DNA of 64,000 nucleotides from Clostridiaceae bacterium (GCA_009911355.1 QXXE01000018.1:1-64000); one strand, 5' to 3'; counted from the first letter of the stretch, positions 16,780 to 25,094 are shown. Numbers and translations are program-made. The notes: generated from the sequence alone by a model not told the origin.

Positions 16780-17112
16780 TCAGCTATTCTTTTTGATGCT
16801 GTTAAGCTGTTCCAGGGTTTGCCGGAATTTATCAAAGCCGAACATAGCGGCATAGGCCACGAATACGCCCATCACCACAGCGGCCACCACCATGTACCAC
16901 GTCACGGCCACGCCCATGATTTGGCAGGCGGCAAAGAAAGCCAGCAGCGTCACGGCCATAGCCACGGCAAAGGCCAGGAGATTTGTCGGCAGCTTTCCCC
17001 AGGTCAGCTTTTTCAGCACCTCCACGATGATGTTCGTTACCACCATCAGGACCAGCACCACCGGCAGCACCAGCGCCGCCGCCACAGGGATGTTTTGAAT
17101 CAGAGTTTCCAT
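16780..17112 (-). CDS. Probable phage holin
   Basis: This 110-aa protein has about three hydrophobic segments (AAALVLPVVLVLMVV, LLAFAVAMAVTLLAFF, YMVVAAVVMGVFVAY) and a charged C-terminus (KKNS). It is the last gene of the late operon, 12 bp after the endolysin. Size, membrane layout and position suggest it makes the membrane lesion for lysis. No named holin family was identified with certainty. Confidence 0.7.
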   Translation of the reverse strand: METLIQNIPVAAALVLPVVLVLMVVTNIIVEVLKKLTWGKLPTNLLAFAVAMAVTLLAFFAACQIMGVAVTWYMVVAAVVMGVFVAYAAMFGFDKFRQTLEQLNSIKKNS

Positions 17113-17124
17113 TCTATTTTCCTC

Positions 17125-18573
17125 CTATACTTTTTTCAGGTACGCCCCGGAGCTGAACCCCGTGTACTTGACGCCCTGATACGTCACCTGGATATACAGC
17201 CACTTCACGCCGTTCACTTCGGTGTAGTAGCCGTAGTTCCGCACCTTCGTCCCGCAGGGCAGGACAACCATGCTCCCGGTTTTGGACCCGGCCACGTTGC
17301 GGATGTGGAGGCCGCTCCCCGCCGTCACGGCGTAGGTCCCGGCCAGCTTCTTGTCGAACGACTTCGCAGCGCCGGTCGCTTTCCGCTCCGCCGTCACCCC
17401 CGGCGCGGCCTGCGGCACGTCCTCCGGCTTGACCTCCGCCATGGAGCCGTCCACCAGCTTCCCGCTGTTGTTGTACTCCCGCGCGTCCACAATCCAGAAA
17501 TAAGCGGCCTCGTTCTTGAAGGTAGCCAGATTGCCGTTCACCCGGTTATCCCTGGTGGACGCCGGGTCGTTGATGCGCACCTTGCCGTCCGCCCACCACA
17601 GCACGACGAAATGCCCGCCGCCGGTCCAGGTCCCCTTCTTCATCAGGGCGATAGCGTAGTATCCCTGTTTCAGATACTTCACCGTCTCGTCAAAGGACGT
17701 GGCCTTGGGGTTGTGGTAGGCGTTCACCCAGTTAAGCTGCCAGCACTTGATACCGTAGGCCGCAAACTGCGGGGCAAAGTAGGCGTAATAGGTGCCGTTG
17801 CCCAGGGCCTTGTACCCGTGGTCCACGGACCATTTGCAGGCGTCCTCCGGCGTGATGTTCTTCCCCGTCAGGGTGGACAGCAGCATGGCCGCTGCGGTCG
17901 GGCCGCACCCGCTGTCCCCGATGGTGGAGTTCTCCCCCTTCACCCGGTAGGGCTTGCTGGCCCACCGCTTGTCCGTCTGGAGGTATAAAATTGGCTTCTT
18001 GTTCACACTATTCTCCTTCTTTCCCTGTGGCAATTCACAAAAATCGTCTGTTTTGTTAATTGCTTCGCCCGTTTTGCCAGCAAACATATCAAAGTATTCC
18101 TGCCCCAGTTTGGCCCGGCGCTCACAGTTCTGCTTGCTCTGGTCTGCGGGCCGTTCAAACTTCAACAGCATGGCGTCCGACGCCTCCCGCACGGTCTTTG
18201 CCGTTTTCAGTACGGCCAGCACCGCCGGGAAACTCTCTCGCAGTTCTTTCAGGAAAAAGCCCAGTTGCATTTCCGCGTCCCCGATGCTCTTACCTGCATG
18301 TTTGGCGAAAAGACGCAGGTTCTTCTTTCGCGCCGGATAGGTCCACTGGCACAGCCCATACCCGGCCCGGTCGGTGTCAAACCCCGTGTAAGTCCCGCTG
18401 TCCACCGCCGCCGTGTAGGCGGCGTCCGTATACCCCAGCTTCTTTTCATAGGAGTTCTGGAGGTTGTTGGCAATCGCGCCGCTTTCCGCCTGGATATTCC
18501 CCAGTGCCCCGCAAGCCCCGGCGGGCGTCATTCCCGCTTTCACCAGGTAATCGTACATTTCCCTTTCTGTCAT
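17125..18573 (-). CDS. Endolysin: phage tail lysozyme, C39-like peptidase and SH3 domains
   Basis: This is a 482-aa modular enzyme. Residues 1-165 resemble phage_lysozyme2, with a likely catalytic Glu30 in NIQAESG. Residues 195-345 resemble a C39-like papain-fold peptidase, with Cys223 in GDSGCGPTAAAM, His321 in GGGHFVVLWW and Asp in RINDPAS. Residues 405-482 form a bacterial SH3 domain (GLHIRNVAGSKTG, VKWLYIQV). It should cut both glycan and peptide parts of peptidoglycan. No signal peptide is present, so release should need a holin. Confidence 0.88.
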   Translation of the reverse strand: MTEREMYDYLVKAGMTPAGACGALGNIQAESGAIANNLQNSYEKKLGYTDAAYTAAVDSGTYTGFDTDRAGYGLCQWTYPARKKNLRLFAKHAGKSIGDAEMQLGFFLKELRESFPAVLAVLKTAKTVREASDAMLLKFERPADQSKQNCERRAKLGQEYFDMFAGKTGEAINKTDDFCELPQGKKENSVNKKPILYLQTDKRWASKPYRVKGENSTIGDSGCGPTAAAMLLSTLTGKNITPEDACKWSVDHGYKALGNGTYYAYFAPQFAAYGIKCWQLNWVNAYHNPKATSFDETVKYLKQGYYAIALMKKGTWTGGGHFVVLWWADGKVRINDPASTRDNRVNGNLATFKNEAAYFWIVDAREYNNSGKLVDGSMAEVKPEDVPQAAPGVTAERKATGAAKSFDKKLAGTYAVTAGSGLHIRNVAGSKTGSMVVLPCGTKVRNYGYYTEVNGVKWLYIQVTYQGVKYTGFSSGAYLKKV

Positions 18574-18590
18574 TTGTAAAGCTCCTTCCG

Positions 18591-18998
18591 CTATCCCATG
18601 CCCGGCGGTTCCGCGTCCTCCGGCTCCGCTTCCGGCGTGTCTCCCTTGTCCGGCCAGCGGTTATTTTTGCTCAAATTTTCCACGCCAGACTTAAATGCGT
18701 AGACCGCCACCGGCACGATGATTTCAGCAAGAGCAACCTTCGACAGCTCTTCCGCGATTTGCACCTTATCCAGCGCGGCCAGGATGTAGCTGCACCACAC
18801 CCAGGCAAAGCCGTTTATGACGCAGGCCCACACAAACCGCTTCATTGTCTCCGGCCTCTCCGGCGGCAGGCCCTCCTTGATGATTTCCCGCAGCTCCTTC
18901 ACCCGTCGGCGCAGATGCCGGATGGTCGCCGCGCTGAACACAATGCCCAGGGCGATACCCACCACCAGGGCGGAGGCGGCGACAACCACAATCTTCAT
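18591..18998 (-). CDS. Phage membrane protein, lysis region
   Basis: The 135-aa protein has an N-terminal membrane helix (VVVAASALVVGIALGIVF), an Arg-rich helix, a second hydrophobic stretch (FVWACVINGFAWVWCSYILA) and an acidic proline-rich tail. It sits between the endolysin and another small membrane protein, so an accessory lysis role (spanin-like or holin-like) is plausible. No family was recognised. Confidence 0.65.
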   Translation of the reverse strand: MKIVVVAASALVVGIALGIVFSAATIRHLRRRVKELREIIKEGLPPERPETMKRFVWACVINGFAWVWCSYILAALDKVQIAEELSKVALAEIIVPVAVYAFKSGVENLSKNNRWPDKGDTPEAEPEDAEPPGMG

Positions 18999-19006
18999 GG
19001 CGGCAC

Positions 19007-19291
19007 CTACTCTTCCTCTTCATGGGCCGCTTGGTTCAGATGCTTTTCCAGCTTGTCCAGCGCGGCGGTCACTGGTCCGTTGCACCCTTGTTCTTTCAGC
19101 CCCTTCAAGCAGGCCAGGACCCCATAGCAGATAAGCGTCTGCTCCTTGCGGATGGCGGCAAGCTCCTTGTCCTGCTTTTTCTGCCGGTCCACAAACTTGA
19201 TGCACCACACCACAACCCCGCCGATGCCGCCCAGCGCGGCCAGTACCGCCGAGATTGTGATAAGAGTTTCCGCGTTGATTGTCACTTCCAC
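19007..19291 (-). CDS. Small phage membrane protein, XhlA/BhlA-like layout
   Basis: This 94-aa protein has one N-terminal membrane helix (ISAVLAALGGIGGVVVWCI) followed by a charged coiled coil (DRQKKQDKELAAIRKEQ). The arrangement is that of haemolysin/holin-like proteins of PBSX-type phages, although those often have the helix at the other end. It is part of the lysis module. Confidence 0.6.
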   Translation of the reverse strand: MEVTINAETLITISAVLAALGGIGGVVVWCIKFVDRQKKQDKELAAIRKEQTLICYGVLACLKGLKEQGCNGPVTAALDKLEKHLNQAAHEEEE

Positions 19292-19356
19292 AATCGTTCA
19301 CCTCTTGCCTTTGATGTGCAGACCCGCCCTCCTTTGCGGGGGCGGGCCTGTTTTGG

Positions 19357-19473
19357 TTACTCCTTGTCCTGGTCCGCTTCCAGCAGTTCCAGCACAGCGT
19401 CCTTCCAGCGGCCCGGCACCTGGTCGATGCTCATATCGCCGCTATTGATTTTCCGGTAATAGATTTTAGCCAT
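19357..19473 (-). CDS. XkdX-like small phage protein
   Basis: This 38-aa protein begins MAKIYYRKINSGDMSIDQVP and has the size and YY..I..G..T/S pattern of XkdX proteins. These follow tail-fibre genes in PBSX-like phages and have unknown function. It ends 66 bp before the next gene. A CCCGCCC/GGGCGGG stem (19323-19346) lies in that gap. Confidence 0.6.
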   Translation of the reverse strand: MAKIYYRKINSGDMSIDQVPGRWKDAVLELLEADQDKE

Positions 19474-19477
19474 AGTG

Positions 19478-19651
19478 TTAGCCCTCCCCGCTGACCATAG
19501 CGGCCAGCTCAATCAAGGCGTCCGCCTGTTCCGCAACCTGCGTCTGCAAGTCCGCCACCTGCTCCCGCAGCGCGGCGTTCTCAGCGGCAAGCTGCTCGTT
19601 GCTCTTGCGCTTGTTCATTTCCTTGATGGAATCCTCGCGCCTCTTTACCAT
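19478..19651 (-). CDS. Small coiled-coil phage protein
   Basis: This 57-aa protein is nearly all a predicted coiled coil (NEQLAAENAALREQVADLQ). Its start overlaps the stop of the DGR variable-protein gene (TAATG), which indicates translational coupling. Its role may be structural or chaperone-like for the variable protein. Confidence 0.65.
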   Translation of the reverse strand: MVKRREDSIKEMNKRKSNEQLAAENAALREQVADLQTQVAEQADALIELAAMVSGEG

Positions 19652-21510
19652 TACTGGAACCCTCCTTGCACAGAACTGATGTAGCCGCCCTGGCCGGACG
19701 GCCCCCGCTTCGCGCTCACGCGGAAGTTAAAGGCAAAGCCATTGGCGGCGGTTTCGTTTTCAAAGACATGGTTGCCGCCGTTGCGGACCTCCATCGTGCA
19801 GTCCTCCCACACCGGCGCGTCGTCGTTGCCGTTGTTCGTGACCTCAACCTTGTACTCCGCGTCGGCGGGGATGTCACCCGCGACGGACAATACGCAGATG
19901 GTGATTTTGTCGTCTGCCGCCATCGGCTCGGCCAGGGTGATTGTCGCCTCTGTGACCTCCTTGGTAAAGGTCAGCTTGTGGGTCGTGGTGGTCCGCCCGT
20001 CGGTGGCGCTGGCGGTCAGGGTGTGCGCCCCGTTCAGCAGCTTAAAGAACGTGTCGCCGGTCACGGCAAAGGTGTTGTTCCCGCCCAGGTTGGCGGAGAA
20101 CGTGCGCAGCGTCACGCCGTCGATGGCCTCCGTCACGGTCACGGGGTCGCCGTCCTCGTCGTTCACGCTGTAGGGGATGGAGAAGCCCGCGTCCTTGGTC
20201 CCCAGGTCGGACCCGCTGGCCGTGTCGCAGGAGACAGCGGGCGCACGGTTGTTATTCACCGGCTGGGCCGTCCCCGTGGTGTAGCCGCTGGTGGCGTTGT
20301 AGGCGTCGTAGGACCGGACCCGGTAATTGACGCTCTGCCAGCCCCGCGTGATATTGTCCGTGTAGCTGGTGTCCGCGCCCTTGTAGACCTGCGCCCAGTC
20401 GCCGCCGTCCACCTGCCGCTCCAGCTCATAGCCGGTCAGGTTGTTGTCCGGGTCGCTGGCCGCGCTCCATGTCACCGTCAGGGGATTCCCGCCCAGCACC
20501 TCCGCCGGGACCTGGATGCTGGCCGGGGCGGCGGGGGCGTGGTTGTTAAACACGCTCACCTGTGCGCTGTTCCGGTAGGTGCTGTAAAGCCCCTCGCTGT
20601 CGTAAGCCTTTACCCGGTACATCACCGTGGCGCTCCCCGCCGGTACGGTGTTGGTGGTGCTGGTGGCGCTGCCCTGGTAAACCTGGGTCCACGTTCCGCC
20701 GCCGTCGGTGGACCGCTCCACCACATAACCTTCCAGGTTATTTTCCTTGTCGGTGGCGGCGGTCCACGATACCGTGATACTCTTTCCACCCTCTACGCTG
20801 GTGGGGATGGTGATGCTTGCGGGCGTAGTCGGGGCCGTGTTCGTCTGTACGGAGCCGTCGTCAGAGACCAAGAGAGAAGAGGGAAGTATCAAAGCGGGGC
20901 GGATGCCATACGCGCTGGAGCAGCCGCCGTCGTTCCAACTGCCACCGGAGTTCACGCGCAGCGCGTACGTCGCACCGTAGCTGGAGCTGCACCAGGGGCA
21001 ACGGAGCCACCAGTGCGACGCGGAACCGTTCAGCTTCGCAACCCGCTTTGTCTCCGCGTTCGTGTCGTGAAGCCCCTTGAAGTAGTCCAGCTCCGCGCCC
21101 AGGACCGGGATGTAACTGTGGGCCATGCTGACTTCCGTGCCGGACAGCAGGAAGATTTTCGCGGTCAGTCCGTTGGCCCCGCTGTTGACGTTCGTGCCGT
21201 AGCCGGAACCGGGGCGGTAGGGAAGTTTGACCTGCTTGATTTGCGCCTGGATGTTGGCGTCGAACAGGGCGAGGAACTGATTGTTCAGGTATGCGTGGAT
21301 GGTGCTGGCGGCGTAGTCGTTGACGTTGGAGCTGTGCCACTGGCGGTTTTCGTAGATGTCCTCCATCAACAGCCATACGCCGTCACAGCTTGCGTCGTAG
21401 GCGGCGCTGGGCTTGCCTTTGTGGACCACGATGAAGTTTCGCGCCGTGCCGCCGACTTTCAGCTTGACGGTAGAGCCGACGGCCTTTGCGCTCAATGCGA
21501 CAGATGCCAT
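19651..21510 (-). CDS. DGR variable protein, tail-associated, with VR lectin-like and fibronectin III domains
   Basis: The protein is 619 aa, starting MASVALSAK after AGGAGGAAATTTT; longer readings lack a ribosome site. Residues 1-210 resemble the C-type-lectin-like domain of DGR targets in the DUF6273 group (WWLRCPWC, then YGIRPALI). The variable repeat codes for residues 162-206. Two fibronectin type III-like domains follow (about 226-316 and 320-410), then an Ig-like domain (about 413-500) and a C-terminal beta domain. The position between tail fibre and lysis genes suggests a receptor-binding tail protein. The VR is in the N-terminal third rather than at the C-terminus as in many DGR targets. 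Confidence 0.88.
   Translation of the reverse strand: MASVALSAKAVGSTVKLKVGGTARNFIVVHKGKPSAAYDASCDGVWLLMEDIYENRQWHSSNVNDYAASTIHAYLNNQFLALFDANIQAQIKQVKLPYRPGSGYGTNVNSGANGLTAKIFLLSGTEVSMAHSYIPVLGAELDYFKGLHDTNAETKRVAKLNGSASHWWLRCPWCSSSYGATYALRVNSGGSWNDGGCSSAYGIRPALILPSSLLVSDDGSVQTNTAPTTPASITIPTSVEGGKSITVSWTAATDKENNLEGYVVERSTDGGGTWTQVYQGSATSTTNTVPAGSATVMYRVKAYDSEGLYSTYRNSAQVSVFNNHAPAAPASIQVPAEVLGGNPLTVTWSAASDPDNNLTGYELERQVDGGDWAQVYKGADTSYTDNITRGWQSVNYRVRSYDAYNATSGYTTGTAQPVNNNRAPAVSCDTASGSDLGTKDAGFSIPYSVNDEDGDPVTVTEAIDGVTLRTFSANLGGNNTFAVTGDTFFKLLNGAHTLTASATDGRTTTTHKLTFTKEVTEATITLAEPMAADDKITICVLSVAGDIPADAEYKVEVTNNGNDDAPVWEDCTMEVRNGGNHVFENETAANGFAFNFRVSAKRGPSGQGGYISSVQGGFQ
20893..21025 (-). repeat. 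DGR variable repeat (VR)
   Basis: This 133-nt segment aligns without gaps to the template at 23011-23143, with 115 identities. Of 18 differences, 17 fall at template adenines (coding strand) and one at a template T within a Tyr codon (TAT to TGG). Thirteen residues change; ten of them replace Asn. No clear cruciform was found just downstream of the VR. Confidence 0.95.
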
Positions 21511-21586
21511 AAAATTTCCTCCTGTTTTGTTATTTACCATGTTTTGCGGTTGCCGCGTAAGCGGCGAGCAAAACGGTGGTTTTGAA

Positions 21587-22786
21587 TTACCACGGCGGTA
21601 TGTCGTCCGGGCGCGGTCCTTCCATCGCTGGCCGGGCAAAAGAAACCGGCACACCCTTTTTCTTCTGGATGCACCGTTGCTGTTTCGCCCTCCTGCGGAT
21701 GCGGGCCTCTTTGGTGGAGTTGATTTTCCTGTGGATTTTCGGCACTTCCCCGATGATCTCCCCCACCTGTTCGGCGTACTTCTGCCGTAGTGCGTGAGTG
21801 TCGCCGTGGGCCGCGTGCGCGTCCCACCCTTGGAATTGGTCTATGATTTTCTCCTTGGTTATTTCTCCGGCTGGATATGCCGCCCTCCAGTAGCGGATGC
21901 GTGCCTGGATTCTTTCAATCCCATCCTTGCGCAGTTTTTGGACGCAGGCCCCGGTTTCGGTCAGGTAACTATGAAAGCCCAAAAGGTCAATACCGTTCCG
22001 CAGCGGGAAGATGCCCGTTTTCTCGTTCAGCTCCAGCCCCAGGCTATCTATCCATTCCCGGATTTCAGCAAGGAGCTGTTGCGCCGCTTCCTTCGTCTGG
22101 ACGATGATATAAAAATCGTCCATGTATCTCCCGTAGGATTCACAGCCCTTTTCCTCTTTTATCCAGTGGTCGAACTCGTCCAGGAACAGGAGGGCGAAAA
22201 GCTGGCTTGTCTGGTAGCCCAGCGGCAGGCCGTCCGATGCGTCGATGTAGATACAGAGCAGGTCGTACAGCTCCATATCCAGGCCCCGCCGGATAAACAG
22301 CCTTTTCAGCGCCCGCTTTAGTCTCCTGTGGTCGATGGATGCGAAAAAGTGCCGGATGTCTGCTTTGACCACCCAGCCCTCCGCCGTACCGTACCGGCGG
22401 TAGTATGTGACCATCTGGAGCTTTAAGCGTGCAAGGCCGTCGTAGGTCCCCTTGCCCTTCTGGCTGGAATAGTTGTCCCGTATGAAGCCCTTGGTTATTG
22501 CGTCGTACAGGATGTTGTCGGTGGCGGCGTGAAGCACCACCTTGTCCACAAATGCCGGAGCTTGTACGTCCCGCTCCTTCGGTTCGTACACCTTGAAGAT
22601 TTCAAACTTGCTTGGCCGGTATGTCTTTGAAAGCAAAAGCCTTGATAGCTTTTCCGTGCAGGCCAGGGCGTTTGCCTCATATTGGGCGGTTCCGGCCTTT
22701 CCCCGTTTGCCCTTCCGTGCCGTCAGGTACGCTTTATACAGCGTTTCAAACTGGCACATTTCTTCGTAGGTCATGCCGTGAATCAC
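21587..22786 (-). CDS. DGR reverse transcriptase
   Basis: This 399-aa protein has KADIRHFFASID (motif A, residues 141-152), the DGR-type motif LGYQTSQLF (189-197, where most retroelements differ) and the catalytic YMDD (221-224). It should copy the template RNA with adenine-directed errors, helped by the Avd-like protein. Template repeat upstream and target gene downstream are within 2.5 kb. No maturase or endonuclease domain is present, which argues against a group II intron. The start MIHGMTYEEM follows a ribosome-site-poor leader, perhaps because the template RNA lies just upstream. Confidence 0.95.
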   Translation of the reverse strand: MIHGMTYEEMCQFETLYKAYLTARKGKRGKAGTAQYEANALACTEKLSRLLLSKTYRPSKFEIFKVYEPKERDVQAPAFVDKVVLHAATDNILYDAITKGFIRDNYSSQKGKGTYDGLARLKLQMVTYYRRYGTAEGWVVKADIRHFFASIDHRRLKRALKRLFIRRGLDMELYDLLCIYIDASDGLPLGYQTSQLFALLFLDEFDHWIKEEKGCESYGRYMDDFYIIVQTKEAAQQLLAEIREWIDSLGLELNEKTGIFPLRNGIDLLGFHSYLTETGACVQKLRKDGIERIQARIRYWRAAYPAGEITKEKIIDQFQGWDAHAAHGDTHALRQKYAEQVGEIIGEVPKIHRKINSTKEARIRRRAKQQRCIQKKKGVPVSFARPAMEGPRPDDIPPW

Positions 22787-23010
22787 CTAAAATCTTGGCT
22801 GGCCGGGGATAGGGGGAGGTCGGCCAGCCCATGCCTAACACCGGCCCGCTCCCCCACGGCAGCGGGCTGCGTCCCATCAAGGACGGCCCGCCTCGGTGTG
22901 ATGTATTTGTCGTCTGCCCGCGCGCAGGCGTTCGACAGGGGACGGCCCCCTTTGATGATGGTGTACTGTGTTCGCCTGTTCCCAGGCTACTAATTCTCAC
23001 GGTCCATCAG
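22787..23010 (-). ncRNA. Leader between template repeat and RT, probable part of the DGR template RNA
   Basis: This non-coding stretch joins the template repeat to the RT gene. DGR template RNAs usually extend past the repeat into such a spacer. It is G+C-rich with several short inverted repeats (for example GCCCGCTGCCGTGGGGGAGCGGGC, described as GCCCGCT/AGCGGGC). No credible protein is encoded. Confidence 0.5.
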
Positions 23011-23143
23011 AGCGGGGCGGATGCCATACGTGTTGGAGCAGTTGTTGTTGTTCCAACTGCCATTGGAGTTCACGTTCTGCGCGTTCGTCGCACCGTTGCT
23101 GGAGTTGCAATAGGGGCAACGGAGCCACCAGTTCGACGCGGAA
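23011..23143 (-). repeat. DGR template repeat (TR)
   Basis: On the coding strand the segment is rich in AAC codons (it would read N or NN at many positions, for example SWNNNNC). It carries about 32 adenines, 17 of which differ in the VR. It lies between the Avd-like gene and the RT, the standard DGR order. It is not itself an expressed gene. Confidence 0.95.
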
Positions 23144-23198
23144 AAAAATACGGGCCGCACCCTAACACAAGGCGGATGCCTCCGCCGAGTATCTGAAA

Positions 23199-23801
23199 TT
23201 ATGTCGGTCTTGTCTGCCGTTCGGCGTTGTACTGGCGGATGGCAGTCTTGACCACGGCCACTTGCCGGGCGTCCTCTTCCGCCTGTTTCTCCGCCTCCAG
23301 CTTCTTTGCCCGCGCCCCGTCGTTTTTCTTCCACGACGCGGACATATACTTCACGTCCAGCACCTTCTTTGTCCAGACCTTGCTTTTCTCCAGGGAGATA
23401 ATGCCCATGTCCAGGCAGATTTGAATGTACTCCAACATGAGGCTGCACCCGTCCAAAATCTGCCCGATAAGCCGCAGGCGCTCGTCGTACTCGATAGCGA
23501 ACATTTTCCCGTTGGCCGCGTGGATGTCCCTGACGATGGCCTTTGCGGTTTTCCGCATATCCTCGCCGTAGCAGCGGTACGCTGCCTTGGTGAACCCCTG
23601 CTTGTCCTTCCGGTCCAGGTATCCTATCATCTGCCCGCACACCTGCTTCACGTCCCGGATGTCGTCCAGGGCGGCGATTTTCTGTAGGATTTTCCGCACG
23701 TCCCGCTGGCTCACATCGTCCGTGACTATCTTGGTAGCCTGGTTGGTGTAGGTCAGCAGCTCCCGCGCCTTATTCCCTAAGATGTATTCCTTGTCAGCCA
23801 C
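23199..23801 (-). CDS. avd: Avd-like accessory protein of the DGR
   Basis: This 200-aa protein is predicted to be nearly all helical and basic, as in Avd four-helix-bundle proteins that bind the RT and template RNA. It is longer than typical Avd (about 120-130 aa), with an extra C-terminal charged helix (KKLEAEKQAEEDARQ). Its place directly upstream of the template repeat supports the assignment more than sequence similarity does. It overlaps the preceding small gene by 8 bp. Confidence 0.78.
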   Translation of the reverse strand: MADKEYILGNKARELLTYTNQATKIVTDDVSQRDVRKILQKIAALDDIRDVKQVCGQMIGYLDRKDKQGFTKAAYRCYGEDMRKTAKAIVRDIHAANGKMFAIEYDERLRLIGQILDGCSLMLEYIQICLDMGIISLEKSKVWTKKVLDVKYMSASWKKNDGARAKKLEAEKQAEEDARQVAVVKTAIRQYNAERQTRPT

Positions 23802-24153
23802 GCCCGCACCTCCGGTCAGGACACCGCCCGTTCCGCGCCGCGTCCAGGTCCGCCGGGTTGCCCACGAACAGGCAATGCTCCCGGTAGACGAACAGCATAG
23901 CTTCCCGCCCGCTCGGTGTGCGCCCGCACAGTGTCAGCGCCTCCGGGTCGTCCATGAACGGGGTCCCCACAAAGTCAGGTGACTTTGTGGGGGAAGGAGA
24001 GACAGCGGAATGAGTGAGCTTTCGCGCTTGCGCGGAAGCGAGGGATATGCGGCTTGTCTCGACGCCGCAGGGCGGTTCCAGCTCTGCAAACAGATTGCCA
24101 ATCAGGCAGGACAGTTGCGTGGGCGGCACAGAAAATTCCCGCACATCGTTCAT
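23794..24153 (-). CDS. Small phage gene upstream of the DGR, interrupted in frame by a hairpin element
   Basis: This is a 119-aa reading. Its ATG overlaps the tail-fibre stop (TGATG), so translation is coupled. Residues 1-31 and 66-119 look like ordinary protein. The middle (about residues 32-65, SLASAQARKLTHSAVSPS and on) is encoded by an inserted-looking palindromic element at 23965-24062 that keeps the frame. Function is unknown. The position between fibre and DGR suggests a fibre-assembly or adaptor role. Confidence 0.6.
   Translation of the reverse strand: MNDVREFSVPPTQLSCLIGNLFAELEPPCGVETSRISLASAQARKLTHSAVSPSPTKSPDFVGTPFMDDPEALTLCGRTPSGREAMLFVYREHCLFVGNPADLDAARNGRCPDRRCGRG
23965..24062. 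repeat. Palindromic element inserted in frame in a coding gene
   Basis: CCCCACAAAGTCA (23965-23977) and TGACTTTGTGGGG (23980-23992) pair perfectly with a 2-nt loop. A second stem (GCTT.CGCGC/GCGCG.AAGC) lies at about 24021-24042. The block is less G+C-rich than its surroundings and codes for a Ser/Thr/Pro-rich stretch. It has the look of a small mobile palindrome (REP- or MITE-like). The right boundary is approximate. Confidence 0.6.
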
Positions 24154-25088
24154 CAGAACTCCACCCGCTTCAACGTCTCGTTCCATACGCCCGTCACCAC
24201 CAGACCGGACATATCGGAGAAGGACACCGTGAAGGGGTTGCCGTTGACCTGTGTGCGGTACATCAGCTCCAGCAGGCCCAGCCGTGCGTCCACATCGGCC
24301 AGGGTGGTTTCCGCGTTTCCCAGCGCCCCCAGCAGGTCGCGGACGGATTTTCCATCCTCCACCGGATTCCAGATATAGCCGCCCTCGTTGACCTCGACGC
24401 ACTCAAATTCCGCGCCGCTGTCGGTGTTGATATAGTGCTGGCCCTTCTGGCCCACCGTCTCCACGGTCGGGTCGCCCGCCTGGATGATGGTCCCGCTCCC
24501 GTTCAGGGCGGTTTCGATTGCCAGCATCCGCGCCGCCAGACTGTTGTGTGCGCCGGGGTCCGCGTTGTGGGCGGCAATGGTCCGCTCCAATACTTCCCGC
24601 AGATAGGCGGCGGTCACGATACCGGCGGCGGAGATGGATACCTCAAACCGCCCGTTGTTGGTAATGCCAATCATGCAGTACAGCTCCAGGAGGAAGCTCG
24701 CTTCCATGGCCGACGGGATGGTGACGCCCTTTTCGTCCTGCATGATAAACAGCAGCTTCATCTTGGCTCTGGTTTCCGGGTCCGAGGCTTTCTCCTTGTC
24801 CACGTCCAGGGCGGCGTACACGCCTACCTGCGACAGCTCGTATTCCTCCATCACTTCCGCGTTCTGGACCTGGAGCTGGACGGTCTTACCGTCCGCGCCG
24901 TCCTCTTCGCCCAGGATGTAAAGCTCCTGTCTCGCGTCCACAAGGCCGGTCTGCTCCGTCAGCAGCTCCTTATCCACCGTCCCGGTGCCGCCGAACGCGG
25001 CCACGACGCAGATTTTCCTGCCCGCCATCCACTCGTTGAGCATTTCCACGCCCTCGTTGGTTACGGCTGCGTCTTTCCAGTGTGCCAT
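24153..25088 (-). CDS. Phage tail fibre / tail-collar protein
   Basis: The 311-aa protein opens with MAHWKDAAVTNEGVEMLNEW, the pattern of gpH-like N-terminal attachment domains of P2-type fibres. The central part (ITNNGRFEVSISAAGIVTAAYL) continues that family, followed by a helical segment and a short C-terminal beta domain (MSGLVVTGVWNETLKRVEF in part). It probably attaches to gpI on the baseplate and displays or works with the DGR variable protein. It lacks a long receptor-binding domain. Confidence 0.82.
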   Translation of the reverse strand: MAHWKDAAVTNEGVEMLNEWMAGRKICVVAAFGGTGTVDKELLTEQTGLVDARQELYILGEEDGADGKTVQLQVQNAEVMEEYELSQVGVYAALDVDKEKASDPETRAKMKLLFIMQDEKGVTIPSAMEASFLLELYCMIGITNNGRFEVSISAAGIVTAAYLREVLERTIAAHNADPGAHNSLAARMLAIETALNGSGTIIQAGDPTVETVGQKGQHYINTDSGAEFECVEVNEGGYIWNPVEDGKSVRDLLGALGNAETTLADVDARLGLLELMYRTQVNGNPFTVSFSDMSGLVVTGVWNETLKRVEF

Positions 25089-25094
25089 AGTTTT

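Noticed and set aside
19666-21585. 639-residue + strand frame
   Set aside because: Shadow of the DGR variable protein and rich in Gly/Val/Arg low-complexity text.
21587-22786. Group II intron or retron as origin of the reverse transcriptase
   Set aside because: Template and variable repeats with adenine-directed changes, the YQTSQ motif and an Avd-like neighbour identify a DGR; there is no maturase or endonuclease domain and no intron structure.
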